Assembly (NCBI GenBank): GCA_022750375.1
Contig: JAKIVU010000003.1
Location: 49,779 to 90,598, forward strand
Direction of reading: 5' to 3'
DNA length: 40,820 nucleotides
Source of the DNA: Thermoplasmata archaeon
GTDB taxonomy: Archaea > Thermoplasmatota > Thermoplasmata > Lutacidiplasmatales > UBA184
Below the pieces are notes generated by a model. That model made no database searches. It was given only the letters and a program-made list of their open reading frames with translations, and was not told the origin of the DNA. Position numbers and translations under genes: made by a program. Shown here in pieces: positions 1 to 8,702 of the stretch. The stretch's first letter is position 1, and each line of letters starts with the position of its first letter.

Positions 1-572
1 CGCCGCACCCGCCCGGACAATTGTTCGTCCGCGAGGTCGTCCTCCGACAGCGTCCGCACGTGCACCGGAGCGGCCGATAGCTGCACGATCCCTTCGAGCT
101 CCGACACGTCAACGAGCGCGCCTTTGGCCCCCCCTCGTGCGACTCGCCCGCGAGAAGGGCCCCTCGACCCCGGTCGGGCCGAGAGCAGGCCATCGACCAG
201 CTCGAGCGAGACGATGTCCCCGACCGCGACCGCCGACAGCGCGATCGCCCGGCAGGATCGGATGACATGGAGACGGTCGAGGCGCGCGTGGACCTCCTCT
301 CCGAGGCGTCCGAGCGAGTCGTGGAGCCACGCGACCCCGCGCACCGTAGGGCGATAGTGGCCGTCTCGGAACTCGACCAGCTCTCGGCGAGCGAGCGAGC
401 GGTAGGAGTGCGAGGCCGCCTGCACCGTCAGTCCGAGCCGCTCCGCGATCGGGCGCAGCTGCGTCGGCTCGAGGGTGGTGCACTCGTAGAGGAAGAGCAG
501 TTCGGTCACCGCGCCGCCGCGGCGAAGTCCCGCGAGCCCCTCCGAAGTCGGGTTCCGGCCGCTCCGCGCCAT
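1..572 (-). CDS. Winged-helix transcriptional regulator, COG1497-like (partial, runs off window)
   Basis: An open minus-strand frame starts at the ATG at 572 and runs uninterrupted off the left edge, giving about 190 residues. The N-terminal part (about residues 20-85) reads as a winged helix-turn-helix: a helix rich in Leu around TELLFLYE, then LRPIAERLGLTVQAAS as the recognition helix pair, then a wing. The C-terminal part contains an AIALSAVAVGDIVSLELVDGLL-like stretch followed by GIVQL and VHVRTL. This resembles the small beta-rich effector region I associate with archaeal COG1497 regulators. A TTTAAT box lies 26 nt upstream of the ATG, supporting this start and a leaderless message. It lies downstream of uvrB on the same strand but has its own promoter-like box. 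The ligand and target genes are unknown. Confidence 0.72.
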   Translation of the reverse strand, partial: MARSGRNPTSEGLAGLRRGGAVTELLFLYECTTLEPTQLRPIAERLGLTVQAASHSYRSLARRELVEFRDGHYRPTVRGVAWLHDSLGRLGEEVHARLDRLHVIRSCRAIALSAVAVGDIVSLELVDGLLSARPGSRGPSRGRVARGGAKGALVDVSELEGIVQLSAAPVHVRTLSEDDLADEQLSGRVR

Positions 573-593
573 CCCTCCGAGGAGAATCGGGAG

Positions 594-603
594 GGATTAA
601 AGG
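594..603 (-). promoter_or_regulatory. TATA-like box for the COG1497-like regulator
   Basis: The minus strand reads CCTTTAATCC here, centred about 26 nt upstream of the ATG at 572. That is the spacing expected for an archaeal TATA box serving a leaderless transcript. Confidence 0.5.
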
Positions 604-630
604 TCTCTTTCCCGAGGACGCAAACCCGCT

Positions 631-2682
631 TTATGCGGCCCGCGCCGTCCCCGGGCTCCGGCTCATGGCCTTCTCTTCCGCGTTCCGGCGCACCTCACGG
701 ATACGGTCACGGATCCGGGCCGCCTCCTCGAAGTCCAGCCGCTCGGCCGCGAGGCGCATCTCCTCTTCGAGGTTCGCCAGCAAGAGCGGAAGACGGTCCT
801 TCCACTTCTTTCCCAGTCCCGAGAGGGAGAGCTCGCCCGAGGCGGCTTGCTCCTCGGGGGCGAGCAACGAACGGACCTCCTTGACGATCGTCTCGGGCAC
901 GATGCCGTGCTCGGCATTGTAGGCGACCTGGGTGGCCCGGCGTCGGGCCATTTCCGCGATCGCACGGGCCATCGACCCGGTCGTCCGGTCCGCGTAGAGC
1001 ACGACCTTCCCGTCGAGGTTACGGCTCGCGCGGCCGGCGGTCTGGACAATCGACGTTTCGCTCCGAAGGAAGCCTTCCTTGTCGGCGTCCATGATGGCCA
1101 CGAAGCTGACCTCGGGGAGGTCGAGACCCTCCCGGAGCAGGTTGATGCCGACGAGGATGTCGAAACGTCCGACCCGCAGGTCCCGCAGCACTTCGACGCG
1201 CTTCAGCGTCTCCACTTCCGAGTGGAGGTAGCGGACCTTGAACCCCTGGTTGGCGAGGTAGTTCGCGAGCTCCTCGGAGGTCGCTTTGGTCAGGGTCGTG
1301 ACGAGGGCGCGATCCCCCCGGGCGACGCAGGCGCGAAGCTCCGTGATCAGGTCCGCGATATGCCCTTTGAGGGGTCGAACCTCGATCGGAGGGTCGACCA
1401 GCCCGGTGGGTCGGATGATCTGTTCGACCACTCCCTTCGATGCCTTCCGTTCGAACGGACCCGGCGTGGCCGAGACGAAGACGAGTTCCGGCACATGCTC
1501 GAGGAACTCGGGAAACTTCAGCGGGCGGTTGTCCCGACAGGACGGGAGACGCCAGCCGAACTCCACGAGATTGTCCTTACGGCTCCGGTCCCCCTTGTAC
1601 ATCCCCTGGAGCTGGGGCACGGTCACGTGCGATTCGTCGAGGAACACGAGCATGTCGTCGGGAAAGAAGTCCATCAGCGTGTACGGCGGTTCTCCGGGCT
1701 TCCGCCCGGAGAAGTAGCGCGCGTAATTCTCGATCCCGGAGCAGAACCCGGTCTCGCGGATCATCTCGAGGTCGTACTCGACCCGGCCTCCCAGTCGCTG
1801 GGCCTCGACGATCTTCTCGGATTGGCGCAACTCGCGGACGCGCACCTCCTTTTCCTTTTCGATCTCGGCGAGCACCCCCTGCAGGCGTTCGTCCACGGTG
1901 AGGAAGTGAGTGGCCGGGAAGATCGAGAGTTGGTCGAGCTCGCGTACCTCGTCGAGGGTGATCGGGTCGAGCTCGGCGATGGCACTGATCCGACTTCCAT
2001 CGAGCAGGAGTCGGTGCACGGTCTCCCCGGCCCCCATCACGTCGATCGTCCCGCCTCGAACGCGGAAGCGGCCCCGCTTGAGCTCCACGTCGTTTCGTTT
2101 GTACTTCATCCGGACGAGATGCTCCAAGAGGGACTGGCGACCGATCGTTTGGCCCAATGCGAGATCGACCACGGAGGCCCGATAATCTTCGGGGGAACCG
2201 AGTCCGTAGATGCAACTGACCGACGCGACGATGAGGACGTCGCGCCGAGTCAGCAGCGCCTGGGTCGCACGGTGCCGGAGCCGGTCGATCTCCTCGTTGA
2301 TCGTGGCGTCCTTCTCGATGTAGAGGTCGATCTGCGGGACGTAGGCTTCGGGCTGATAGTAGTCGTAGTAGCTGACGAAGTACTCGACGGCGTTGTGAGG
2401 GAACAACGCCCGGAACTCGCTCACCAGTTGGGCGGCGAGCGTCTTGTTCGGGCTCACGACCAGGGTCGGTCGCTGCAACCGGGCGACCGTGTGGGCCATG
2501 GTGAAGGTCTTACCGCTCCCGGTGACCCCGAGCAACGTCACGTACTTCTCGCCCTTTTCGACCCGGCGAACGATCTCCTCGATCGCCTTCGGTTGGTCGC
2601 CTTGGGGGACGAGGTCCGTCTCGAGCTGAAACCGACCGGGCAGGGCGGCCGCCGGCAGCGCGGTCGGGCCATTTCGCGTCAT
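631..2682 (-). CDS. uvrB: UvrABC excision nuclease subunit B
   Basis: UvrB is the damage-verification helicase of bacterial-type nucleotide excision repair: it receives the lesion from UvrA and recruits UvrC. The 683-residue product has the normal family length. Visible marks are Walker A GVTGSGKT (residues 52-59), the beta-hairpin segment with YVSYYDYYQPEAYVP that clamps DNA, the Walker B/DESH motif (VFLDESH), the helicase segment LREGLDLPEV with a nearby QTAGRASRN, and a C-terminal UVR motif (LEEEMRLAAERLDFEEAARIRD) that contacts UvrC. The frame stays open further upstream, but the ATG at 2682 fits the family and overlaps the upstream larE-like stop as ATGA. UvrABC is patchy in archaea and usually considered acquired from bacteria; uvrA and uvrC are not in this window. 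Confidence 0.97.
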   Translation of the reverse strand: MTRNGPTALPAAALPGRFQLETDLVPQGDQPKAIEEIVRRVEKGEKYVTLLGVTGSGKTFTMAHTVARLQRPTLVVSPNKTLAAQLVSEFRALFPHNAVEYFVSYYDYYQPEAYVPQIDLYIEKDATINEEIDRLRHRATQALLTRRDVLIVASVSCIYGLGSPEDYRASVVDLALGQTIGRQSLLEHLVRMKYKRNDVELKRGRFRVRGGTIDVMGAGETVHRLLLDGSRISAIAELDPITLDEVRELDQLSIFPATHFLTVDERLQGVLAEIEKEKEVRVRELRQSEKIVEAQRLGGRVEYDLEMIRETGFCSGIENYARYFSGRKPGEPPYTLMDFFPDDMLVFLDESHVTVPQLQGMYKGDRSRKDNLVEFGWRLPSCRDNRPLKFPEFLEHVPELVFVSATPGPFERKASKGVVEQIIRPTGLVDPPIEVRPLKGHIADLITELRACVARGDRALVTTLTKATSEELANYLANQGFKVRYLHSEVETLKRVEVLRDLRVGRFDILVGINLLREGLDLPEVSFVAIMDADKEGFLRSETSIVQTAGRASRNLDGKVVLYADRTTGSMARAIAEMARRRATQVAYNAEHGIVPETIVKEVRSLLAPEEQAASGELSLSGLGKKWKDRLPLLLANLEEEMRLAAERLDFEEAARIRDRIREVRRNAEEKAMSRSPGTARAA

Positions 2683-3509
2683 GCGGGTCGGTGTCTCCCC
2701 GTGCGGGACTGACCGTAACCGACCGGGTCGATCTCGACCGGCGCGAACCCGAGGTTGCCGAGCGCACGGCGCACTTCCGTGGCCAGAGGTTCTGCGCTCA
2801 GGCGGGGGACGTCGTCGGGGTCGACCTCGATGCGGGCGCCTCGGCCCCTCGTCCGCACCCGGACCCTTCGGAAGCCCCGCCCGGCGATCCACGCTTCGCC
2901 GAGCTCGATCCGCTGGAGCAATTCGGCCGAGACCGGGTCACCGTGGGCGACGCGGGACGAGAGGCATGCGTCGGAGGGTTGGTCCCAATTGGGAAGATCC
3001 CGTGCACGGGCCGAGGCGCGTACCATCGTCTTCGACCAACCTGCCCAGACGAGCGGATGGTCGAACCCTGCCTCGTCCATCGCGCGAAGGCCGGGACGAT
3101 CTTCGGAGAGATCGTCGACTTGGACCCCGTCGAGATATTGCTCGATCCCTCGGGCACGGCCCTCCCGTCGGAGAACCTCGGTCTCCACCGACCGACAAAA
3201 GTAGCAACGGTTGGGAGTGTTCGCCCGGTACTCTGCCCGCGCGAGGGGGTTGACGTCGACCACGGCGTGCTCGATACCAATCGTGCGGGCGACTCGGCAC
3301 GCACGCTCGACCTCCGAACGGGCGACCGCGGGTCCCGCCAGGGTGAGCGCAACGCTCCGGGGGCCCAGCGCCTCAAAGGCGAGCGTGGCCACGACGGAGG
3401 AGTCGACGCCTCCGGAAAGCGCGACCAGGGCGGTCCCACGGTCCGCGATGCGAAGGATGATCTCCTGCTCCGAGCGAACGCGAGAGATCGATGCGACGAG
3501 ATTCACCAT
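2679..3509 (-). CDS. larE: LarE-like ATP-dependent sacrificial sulfur transferase
   Basis: This 276-residue protein belongs to the PP-loop ATP pyrophosphatase superfamily. LarE adenylates a pyridine dinucleotide precursor and donates sulfur for the nickel-pincer cofactor of lactate racemase. The PP-loop SGGVDSS is at residues 32-38. NRCYFC gives Cys102 and Cys105, and SDACLSSR gives Cys182. Two subtypes are known in the family: one sacrifices a single cysteine, the other uses three cysteines around an iron-sulfur cluster. The three cysteines here point to the second. No larA, larB or larC is visible, so the substrate may differ from the classical one. Its TGA overlaps the uvrB ATG, so the two are probably co-transcribed and translationally coupled, with this gene first. 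Confidence 0.85.
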   Translation of the reverse strand: MVNLVASISRVRSEQEIILRIADRGTALVALSGGVDSSVVATLAFEALGPRSVALTLAGPAVARSEVERACRVARTIGIEHAVVDVNPLARAEYRANTPNRCYFCRSVETEVLRREGRARGIEQYLDGVQVDDLSEDRPGLRAMDEAGFDHPLVWAGWSKTMVRASARARDLPNWDQPSDACLSSRVAHGDPVSAELLQRIELGEAWIAGRGFRRVRVRTRGRGARIEVDPDDVPRLSAEPLATEVRRALGNLGFAPVEIDPVGYGQSRTGRHRPA

Positions 3510-3678
3510 GGAAGAGGTGCGGCATACGGCCCGAAGGCAAAACAGTTTGGGCAGCTATCTCGGGGTCAGGGGCAGGACCCACCGACGATCAGGCTACGGA
3601 AGTGATTCCGATCACCCCCGAACGGATTGGGGAGGTCGGACACAAACTCACAAGAACTGCCCGGGCCTTCCCTCGACG

Positions 3679-4116
3679 ATGCAGGCGATTCACGAAGGGA
3701 CCGAGTGGGTGCTCCGCCTCGACGATGGACAGGATCTGTTCGAGACCTTGACCGCGTTCGCCGAGCGGGAGAAAGTGACCGCGGCGGCCGTCCTCTTCGG
3801 CATCGGAATGTTCCGGAAGGCGTCCTTCGGATACTGGGATGGGAAGCAGTACCAGCCGCACGAGCTGACCGTTCCGCACGAGGTTGTGGCGCTGCACGGG
3901 ACCATCGCACGGCTCGAAGGGGCCCCGTCCATCCACCTCCACGGCGCGGTCGCGGGACCGGATCACCATCTGGTCGGCGGGCACTTGCTCCGGGCCACCG
4001 TGGCAGTCCTGCAAGAGTTGGTCTTGACCACCTTCCCGGGACGTACGTTCGGTCGGCCACTGGTGGAGAGTTGGGGGCTTCGAATGCTCGACCTGGAGCC
4101 CGAAGCACACCCCTAG
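3679..4116 (+). CDS. PPC/DUF296-domain protein
   Basis: This 145-residue protein consists of one PPC (plant and prokaryote conserved, DUF296) domain. The family forms trimers and in plants is joined to AT-hook DNA-binding motifs; the role of the stand-alone prokaryotic form is poorly known. The sequence shows GIGMFRKASFGYW near residues 41-53, the HLHGAV signature (His86, His88) and GGHL (His102), which line the putative metal or ligand site in solved members. No AT-hook is present. The ATG at 3679 gives the normal family length, although the frame is open further upstream. The gene starts opposite the larE-like gene and is followed 48 nt later by the Lhr-type helicase on the same strand. A function cannot be given. 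Confidence 0.88.
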   Translation: MQAIHEGTEWVLRLDDGQDLFETLTAFAEREKVTAAAVLFGIGMFRKASFGYWDGKQYQPHELTVPHEVVALHGTIARLEGAPSIHLHGAVAGPDHHLVGGHLLRATVAVLQELVLTTFPGRTFGRPLVESWGLRMLDLEPEAHP

Positions 4117-4164
4117 GACGGGCCGACACGCCTTTCCGTTCCGTCGCGGTCGCGCGAAGCTTCC

Positions 4165-7011
4165 ATGGTCGCCGACGCTGCTCCGCCGCTCGAGGGGATC
4201 GACCCCCGCCTCTCCGAGGCCGTCGGCCGCCGGGGGATCCGCGTCTACACCGAGATCCAGCGCCTCGCACTCCCGGTGTTCGCCACCGACTCGGATGCGC
4301 TGTTGCTCTCGCCCACCGGAACCGGGAAGACGGAAGCGGCCCTTCTTCCTCTTCTCACGCGCCGACTCGCCGACCCCTCCCCTCCAATCTCTATCCTCTA
4401 CGTCACGCCGCTGCGGGCGCTGAACCGGGACCTCGAGCACCGGCTCGTATCGCTCGTCAAGGACGTCGGACTCACCGCCGCCGTTCGCCACGGTGATACG
4501 ACCACCTCCGCACGGCTCGCCCAGTCCCGGTCGCCCCCTGACCTGCTCCTCACCACGCCCGAAACGCTTCAGATCCTCCTGGTCGGGAAGCGGCTGCGCG
4601 AGGGCCTGAGGAACGTCCGCACGGTCGTCGTCGACGAGATCCACGAGCTGGTCGGCTCGGACCGAGGGGCGCAGCTGAGCCTCACGCTCGAACGTCTCGA
4701 TGCCTGGACGGGCCGCAAAGTGCGGCGCATCGGTCTCTCCGCGACCGTCGGGAATCCGGACGTCGTGGCGCGATTTCTTTCTCCGTTTCCGCGAAGGATT
4801 GAAGTGCGAACGGCCCGCGAGCCGCGGGACCTGGTCCTCACCGCGCGCCGCACGCTCGGAGACCGGCCCCCGTTGCCCGCGGACCTCGTCCAGGAGCTGA
4901 AAGCGGACGCGACGCTCCTCGAGGGGGTTCGGGCGGTGGAGGAAGAGATCCGCACGCATCGGACCACGCTCGTTTTCGTCAACACACGCCCGACCGCGGA
5001 AGGGCTCGCCGCCCGGTTGAATCGACTCGCTCCCGACCTCGCGGTCGCGGTGCATCACGGTTCCCTCTCCCGGGAGGTCCGGGAAGAGTCCGAGCGAGCC
5101 TTCCGGGAAGGGGAGCTCCGTGCCCTGGTCGCGACGTCGTCGCTCGAGCTGGGGATCGACATCGGCGTGGTCGACCACGTGGTGCAGTTCGGTTCTCCCC
5201 ACCAGGTCGGCCGATTGCTGCAGCGGGTGGGTCGTTCTGGACACCGGAGCGACCGGACGATCCATGGGGTCGTGCTCTCTCTCGATGACGACGACCTCGA
5301 GGAGGCGGCGGTCCTGGCGCGACGGGCCGACGAAGGGAAGGTGGAGCCGGCGGCCTGGCGTACCCGAAATCGGCTCGCCGCCGCCCAACAGATCGTCGCG
5401 ACGCTCCGCGCGGAGGGCACCGTCGACCGGGACCGGATGGTCGCCACGCTGGGGCATGCCGCCGCCGTCGCGGACCTGACCGCCTCTGACTGGGACGAGT
5501 TGATCGGCTACCTCGTCGGCCTCGGGCTCGCGAGGTCGGAGGGCGGGCAATTGACCTCGGGGCGGGGAACGTTGCACCGATTCTACTCGTCCCTCTCGCT
5601 GATCCCGGACGAGCGGACGTATCGACTGCGCGACATCGCGACGCGTCGCACGATCGGAACGCTCGACGAACGATTCGTTCTCACGCAGATCCTCGCCCAG
5701 CCGGACGAGATCTTTCTTCTCCACGGTCGCACCTGGAAGGTCGTCGAGTATCGCGACGGCGAGCTCCTCGTGGAGACGGTGAAAGAGATCGGCCAGGAAC
5801 CGCGCTGGGCGGGAGAGGACCTCCCGGTCCCATTCGACGTGGCCCAGGAGATCGGCCGTCTGCGAAAGGATGGGAACTTCGGCGATTACCCGATATCGGC
5901 GGCGGACCGGGAACGGCTCGAGCTACGTCGTACGGCGGCCCTGGACGCGCAGGCGCTCCCGACCGACCGTCGAGTAACGATCACCACCCGAGGACGGACC
6001 GTCGTCTACGGGGCGTGTTTCGGCACGCGGACCAACGAGACCCTGGCCCTGGCCACGGCCGGACTTCTCACGGATCGTCTCGGCGCGCGTACCGAGGTGG
6101 TGGCCGTCGAACCGACGTGGTTCGTACTCGAGCTCCCGATCGCGGTCGACCCTCCGACCCTCGTGGACGCGTTCTCGGTCGAGCCGGCCTCCCTCCGACC
6201 CTTGGTCGAGCGGCTCGTTCCCTCGGGACTGGACTTCCGTTGGGTCTTCCTCTCCGTCGCTCGGAAGCTCGGTGTGATCCCCTCCTCCGCGGACCCCCGC
6301 GACCTGAGGACCCTCGAACCCCTCTTGGACGCCGCGAGAACATCGCCGCTCGGCGAGGAAGTGCTCGACAAGACGCTGCACGACCGCTTCGACATCCCGC
6401 ACGCCGAAGCGATACTCGAGAGCGTGCGCTCCGGGTCGATTGAGGTCGTGGCGACCGCGCCCGCCGCGTTGTCCGACGGACCGCTCGAGCGTCTCACGTG
6501 GCGCAGCGTATCCGACACTCCGCCGCCCACCCTGCTGAAGGCGGTGCGGGAACGTCTCGAGAAAGAGTCGCTCGTCCTCGTGTGCCTGCGCTGCGGCTTC
6601 GTCCGGACCACCACACCGGCCCGATATCGAACCGAAGGAGGGAGCCGGTGTCTGCTTTGCCACGGCTCCCTCTCCGCGGTGCTCTCCCCTCGCCGGACGG
6701 AGGAGGTCGACCGCCTCTCGAAGTACGCCCGAGAGAAGTGGCGGCCGACGCGGAAGAGTCCGGTACGAGGGAAACGCCGCGTCCGGTCTCCGACCCCGGA
6801 CGTCGAGGCATTGGTGCGCGCGGGCTACACCTCCGCGGAGCTCTTGGCGCATTACGGCGAGCGGGCACTCTTGGCGCTCGCCGCGCGCGGGGTCGGGCCC
6901 GAGACCGCCCGCCGGCTCCTGATGCGACTGTATCGGGACGACAGCTCGTTCTTCACCGAGATCCTTCGCGCGGAGCGGAGCTACGCGAAGACCCGGGCGT
7001 TTTGGGACTAG
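4165..7011 (+). CDS. lhr: Lhr-type large ATP-dependent helicase (superfamily 2)
   Basis: Lhr helicases translocate 3' to 5' on DNA and are tied to repair and replication restart. The 948-residue product carries the Q-motif region, Walker A around SPTGTGKTE (residues 49-57), DEIH Walker B at 157-160, motif III SAT at 192-194, then motifs V and VI in SSLELGIDIG and QRVGRSGHR. After the helicase core come the winged-helix and Lhr-specific regions. A zinc-finger-like pair follows, CLRC (Cys807, Cys810) and CLLC (Cys829, Cys832). The tail of roughly 115 residues is basic and ends with a helix-hairpin-helix-like segment (ARGVGPETARRLL). The ATG at 4165 sits just before the conserved N-terminus. The stop codon shares four bases with the stop of the converging trm1 gene. 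Confidence 0.93.
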   Translation: MVADAAPPLEGIDPRLSEAVGRRGIRVYTEIQRLALPVFATDSDALLLSPTGTGKTEAALLPLLTRRLADPSPPISILYVTPLRALNRDLEHRLVSLVKDVGLTAAVRHGDTTTSARLAQSRSPPDLLLTTPETLQILLVGKRLREGLRNVRTVVVDEIHELVGSDRGAQLSLTLERLDAWTGRKVRRIGLSATVGNPDVVARFLSPFPRRIEVRTAREPRDLVLTARRTLGDRPPLPADLVQELKADATLLEGVRAVEEEIRTHRTTLVFVNTRPTAEGLAARLNRLAPDLAVAVHHGSLSREVREESERAFREGELRALVATSSLELGIDIGVVDHVVQFGSPHQVGRLLQRVGRSGHRSDRTIHGVVLSLDDDDLEEAAVLARRADEGKVEPAAWRTRNRLAAAQQIVATLRAEGTVDRDRMVATLGHAAAVADLTASDWDELIGYLVGLGLARSEGGQLTSGRGTLHRFYSSLSLIPDERTYRLRDIATRRTIGTLDERFVLTQILAQPDEIFLLHGRTWKVVEYRDGELLVETVKEIGQEPRWAGEDLPVPFDVAQEIGRLRKDGNFGDYPISAADRERLELRRTAALDAQALPTDRRVTITTRGRTVVYGACFGTRTNETLALATAGLLTDRLGARTEVVAVEPTWFVLELPIAVDPPTLVDAFSVEPASLRPLVERLVPSGLDFRWVFLSVARKLGVIPSSADPRDLRTLEPLLDAARTSPLGEEVLDKTLHDRFDIPHAEAILESVRSGSIEVVATAPAALSDGPLERLTWRSVSDTPPPTLLKAVRERLEKESLVLVCLRCGFVRTTTPARYRTEGGSRCLLCHGSLSAVLSPRRTEEVDRLSKYAREKWRPTRKSPVRGKRRVRSPTPDVEALVRAGYTSAELLAHYGERALLALAARGVGPETARRLLMRLYRDDSSFFTEILRAERSYAKTRAFWD

Positions 7012-8093
7012 GACGGCTCGAACGAGCGCGCGACCGTCTCGACGACGGGACGCGGGGCGTCGGTGCGGAATCCTTCCGGACGAGCGTGGGTTCGTGCCGC
7101 CCGGTATCCCTTTCCTCGCAACGCGCCGAGCAGAGACGGAAGGCTCGGCGGAACCCGGAGACGCAGCTCCCCCGCTAGCCGGTTCGACTCGTAGTAGAAT
7201 GGGACGTCCGCGTCCGACTCCTCCCGCAGACGCACGAGGAATGTTTCGGTCTCTTTCACTCGAGCCGCGGAGGGCGGGAGCGAGAGTTCGCCCACGAGGT
7301 CCCCGTTGAACAGGGGGCCGAGCCAGAGCGGTCCGTAGGGGCCCTGGTCTCCGACCGATGGGCCGCCCCAGGTCTCGGGCTCGATGACGTCGACGGGGTC
7401 GGCCGCCGCGACGGCGATGTTCACTTCAACGAACGCCCGAACGTGATGGTCGCGGGTGTAGGAGAGCAACGGACGAACGGAGCGACCTTGCAAGCGGGCC
7501 TCCCGAGCGAGGTAGGCCAACAGAATGCGCAATCCGCCTTCCGGACTGAGCCGGCCCCGGATCGGTCGGGCCGCGTAGCGACGTTCGCAGGCGCCCCGCT
7601 GTACTCCTGCGAGAACCATCATGTCGGTCGCGGTGACGGCCAGAACCCCGCCCGGCCGTACGGCGCCGATGGCTCCCGCGACGAACGGGGCGGGAGTCCC
7701 GTACGGGTCGACGTCGACGTAGTCGAACGGCCCGGTGGTCGGTGGCACTCGCCCGTCACGTTGCTCCGTCGTCGCCCCTGGAAACCGAGCCGCGTTCCGG
7801 GCCAGGACCTGGGCGGCTTCGTCGTTCGCCTCCGTCAGGAAGAAACTCTTGAACGCCGCGCTCTCGTGGAGGAGACGGAGACCACGCACTCCCGTCGCCG
7901 CGGCCACCTCCCAGCCGGAGGAGCGGCGAGTATCGGCCCCGAACCTCGCCCGGGCGAGCGCGACCGCGAGGTCCCGGTCGCCGGCCATCGCGGGGTTGTA
8001 GAACACGGGCGACTTGGGGCGGGGTCCCGGTCCGGGGGAGGCCGGGGGCAGCCAGAGCTCGGTCCCGCCTTCGCGGGTGAGCGCTAGTGCGAC
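7008..8093 (-). CDS. trm1: tRNA (guanine26-N2)-dimethyltransferase Trm1
   Basis: Trm1 uses S-adenosylmethionine to methylate G26 of tRNA, strengthening the hinge between D and anticodon stems. Recognisable segments are SPVFYNPAM, the ATGVRGLR SAM-binding region, VDVDPYGTPAPF, the VTATDM motif, and a C-terminal stretch (RAARTHARPEGFRTDAP) typical of the family. The conserved N-terminus begins around REGGTELWLP, but no ATG, GTG or TTG lies in frame between there and the upstream gene. Homologues would place the start near a GTC codon at 8091-8093, which is used here as the homology-based boundary. The first canonical start is GTG at 8006, inside VFYNP, and would remove conserved residues. The 5' end therefore overlaps the end of the THEP1-like gene. 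The stop overlaps that of lhr. Confidence 0.9.
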   Translation of the reverse strand, partial: VALALTREGGTELWLPPASPGPGPRPKSPVFYNPAMAGDRDLAVALARARFGADTRRSSGWEVAAATGVRGLRLLHESAAFKSFFLTEANDEAAQVLARNAARFPGATTEQRDGRVPPTTGPFDYVDVDPYGTPAPFVAGAIGAVRPGGVLAVTATDMMVLAGVQRGACERRYAARPIRGRLSPEGGLRILLAYLAREARLQGRSVRPLLSYTRDHHVRAFVEVNIAVAAADPVDVIEPETWGGPSVGDQGPYGPLWLGPLFNGDLVGELSLPPSAARVKETETFLVRLREESDADVPFYYESNRLAGELRLRVPPSLPSLLGALRGKGYRAARTHARPEGFRTDAPRPVVETVARSFEPS

Positions 8094-8641
8094 CGTCCCG
8101 TGATGAGGTGGACGATCTTGAACGCGAGGAGGTTCTTGTTGATCGGCGTCACTTCGAGCAGTCGTAGTTCGTCCCTCCGACGTATGTCCTGGAGGAGCGG
8201 ATTCCGGGACTTCTTGTGGAGCGTCATGACGATCGATTTCTTGGCGTCGAGGGTTTCCACCACCGCCTTGGTGAACAGTTCGCTCTCGACCTCCATCTTT
8301 CCGACCTCGTCGATCACGATGACATCGGCCGACTCGCGCGCCTCCGCCAAGGCCCGTGTCCCGACCCCCTCGAGGGCCGCGAGGTTGACTCCGTAGCGCC
8401 CCGAACGGATCCGCGACTTCAACGATTCGTGCGCGAACACCTCGTGCTCCTTCGTCAGCCAGTTCGTGATACGGAAACCAGCCCGCCGCTGCTTTTCGAT
8501 GATCGGCTCGGTCACCATACCGCCGACCGTGACGCCTTCCTCTTCCAGCAACTCGATTATGCGGAGCAGGGTCTGCGTCTTTCCGGAGCCCGGGAGCCCG
8601 GTGATGCCAATCTTGACCGGTGGAGAGAGACGTCGAGGCAT
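8084..8641 (-). CDS. THEP1-like nucleoside-triphosphatase
   Basis: The product is a 185-residue P-loop NTPase of the THEP1 type, a family shown to hydrolyse ATP and GTP slowly in vitro, with an unsettled cellular role. Walker A GLPGSGKT is at residues 15-22. The Walker B segment ADVIVIDEVGKME (Asp111, Glu112) is the family signature, and a late LHKKSRNPLLQ stretch matches the usual conserved C-terminal region. The ATG at 8641 puts the P-loop at the expected distance from the N-terminus; an in-frame ATG at 8668 is an alternative. It precedes trm1 on the minus strand, and trm1's conserved reading frame appears to begin at about its stop codon, suggesting coupled translation. It is divergent from the HemK2-like gene. 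Confidence 0.9.
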   Translation of the reverse strand: MPRRLSPPVKIGITGLPGSGKTQTLLRIIELLEEEGVTVGGMVTEPIIEKQRRAGFRITNWLTKEHEVFAHESLKSRIRSGRYGVNLAALEGVGTRALAEARESADVIVIDEVGKMEVESELFTKAVVETLDAKKSIVMTLHKKSRNPLLQDIRRRDELRLLEVTPINKNLLAFKIVHLITGRSH

Positions 8642-8702
8642 AGCCGAGAACACCGTTAGTAACCGCATCTAGGGCGGCCGGCAATAAGAGGGTATCTCCG
8701 CC

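Noticed and set aside
847-2712. A long open frame (621 codons) on the plus strand opposite uvrB.
   Set aside because: It is the mirror of the strongly conserved uvrB gene; high GC removes stop codons in the antisense frame. Its translation has no recognisable motif and skewed composition.
3510-3678. Small inverted repeats (GTGAT-TCCG-ATCAC at 3602-3615, and CCCC/GGGG flanks after it) between the larE-like and PPC genes.
   Set aside because: Short arms that are likely by chance in GC-rich DNA, and no tRNA or other RNA structure could be drawn around them.
3589-5724. A 711-codon minus-strand frame opposite the Lhr-type helicase.
   Set aside because: Rich in Arg, Gly, Asp and Glu without domain motifs, and fully explained by the helicase and PPC genes on the plus strand.
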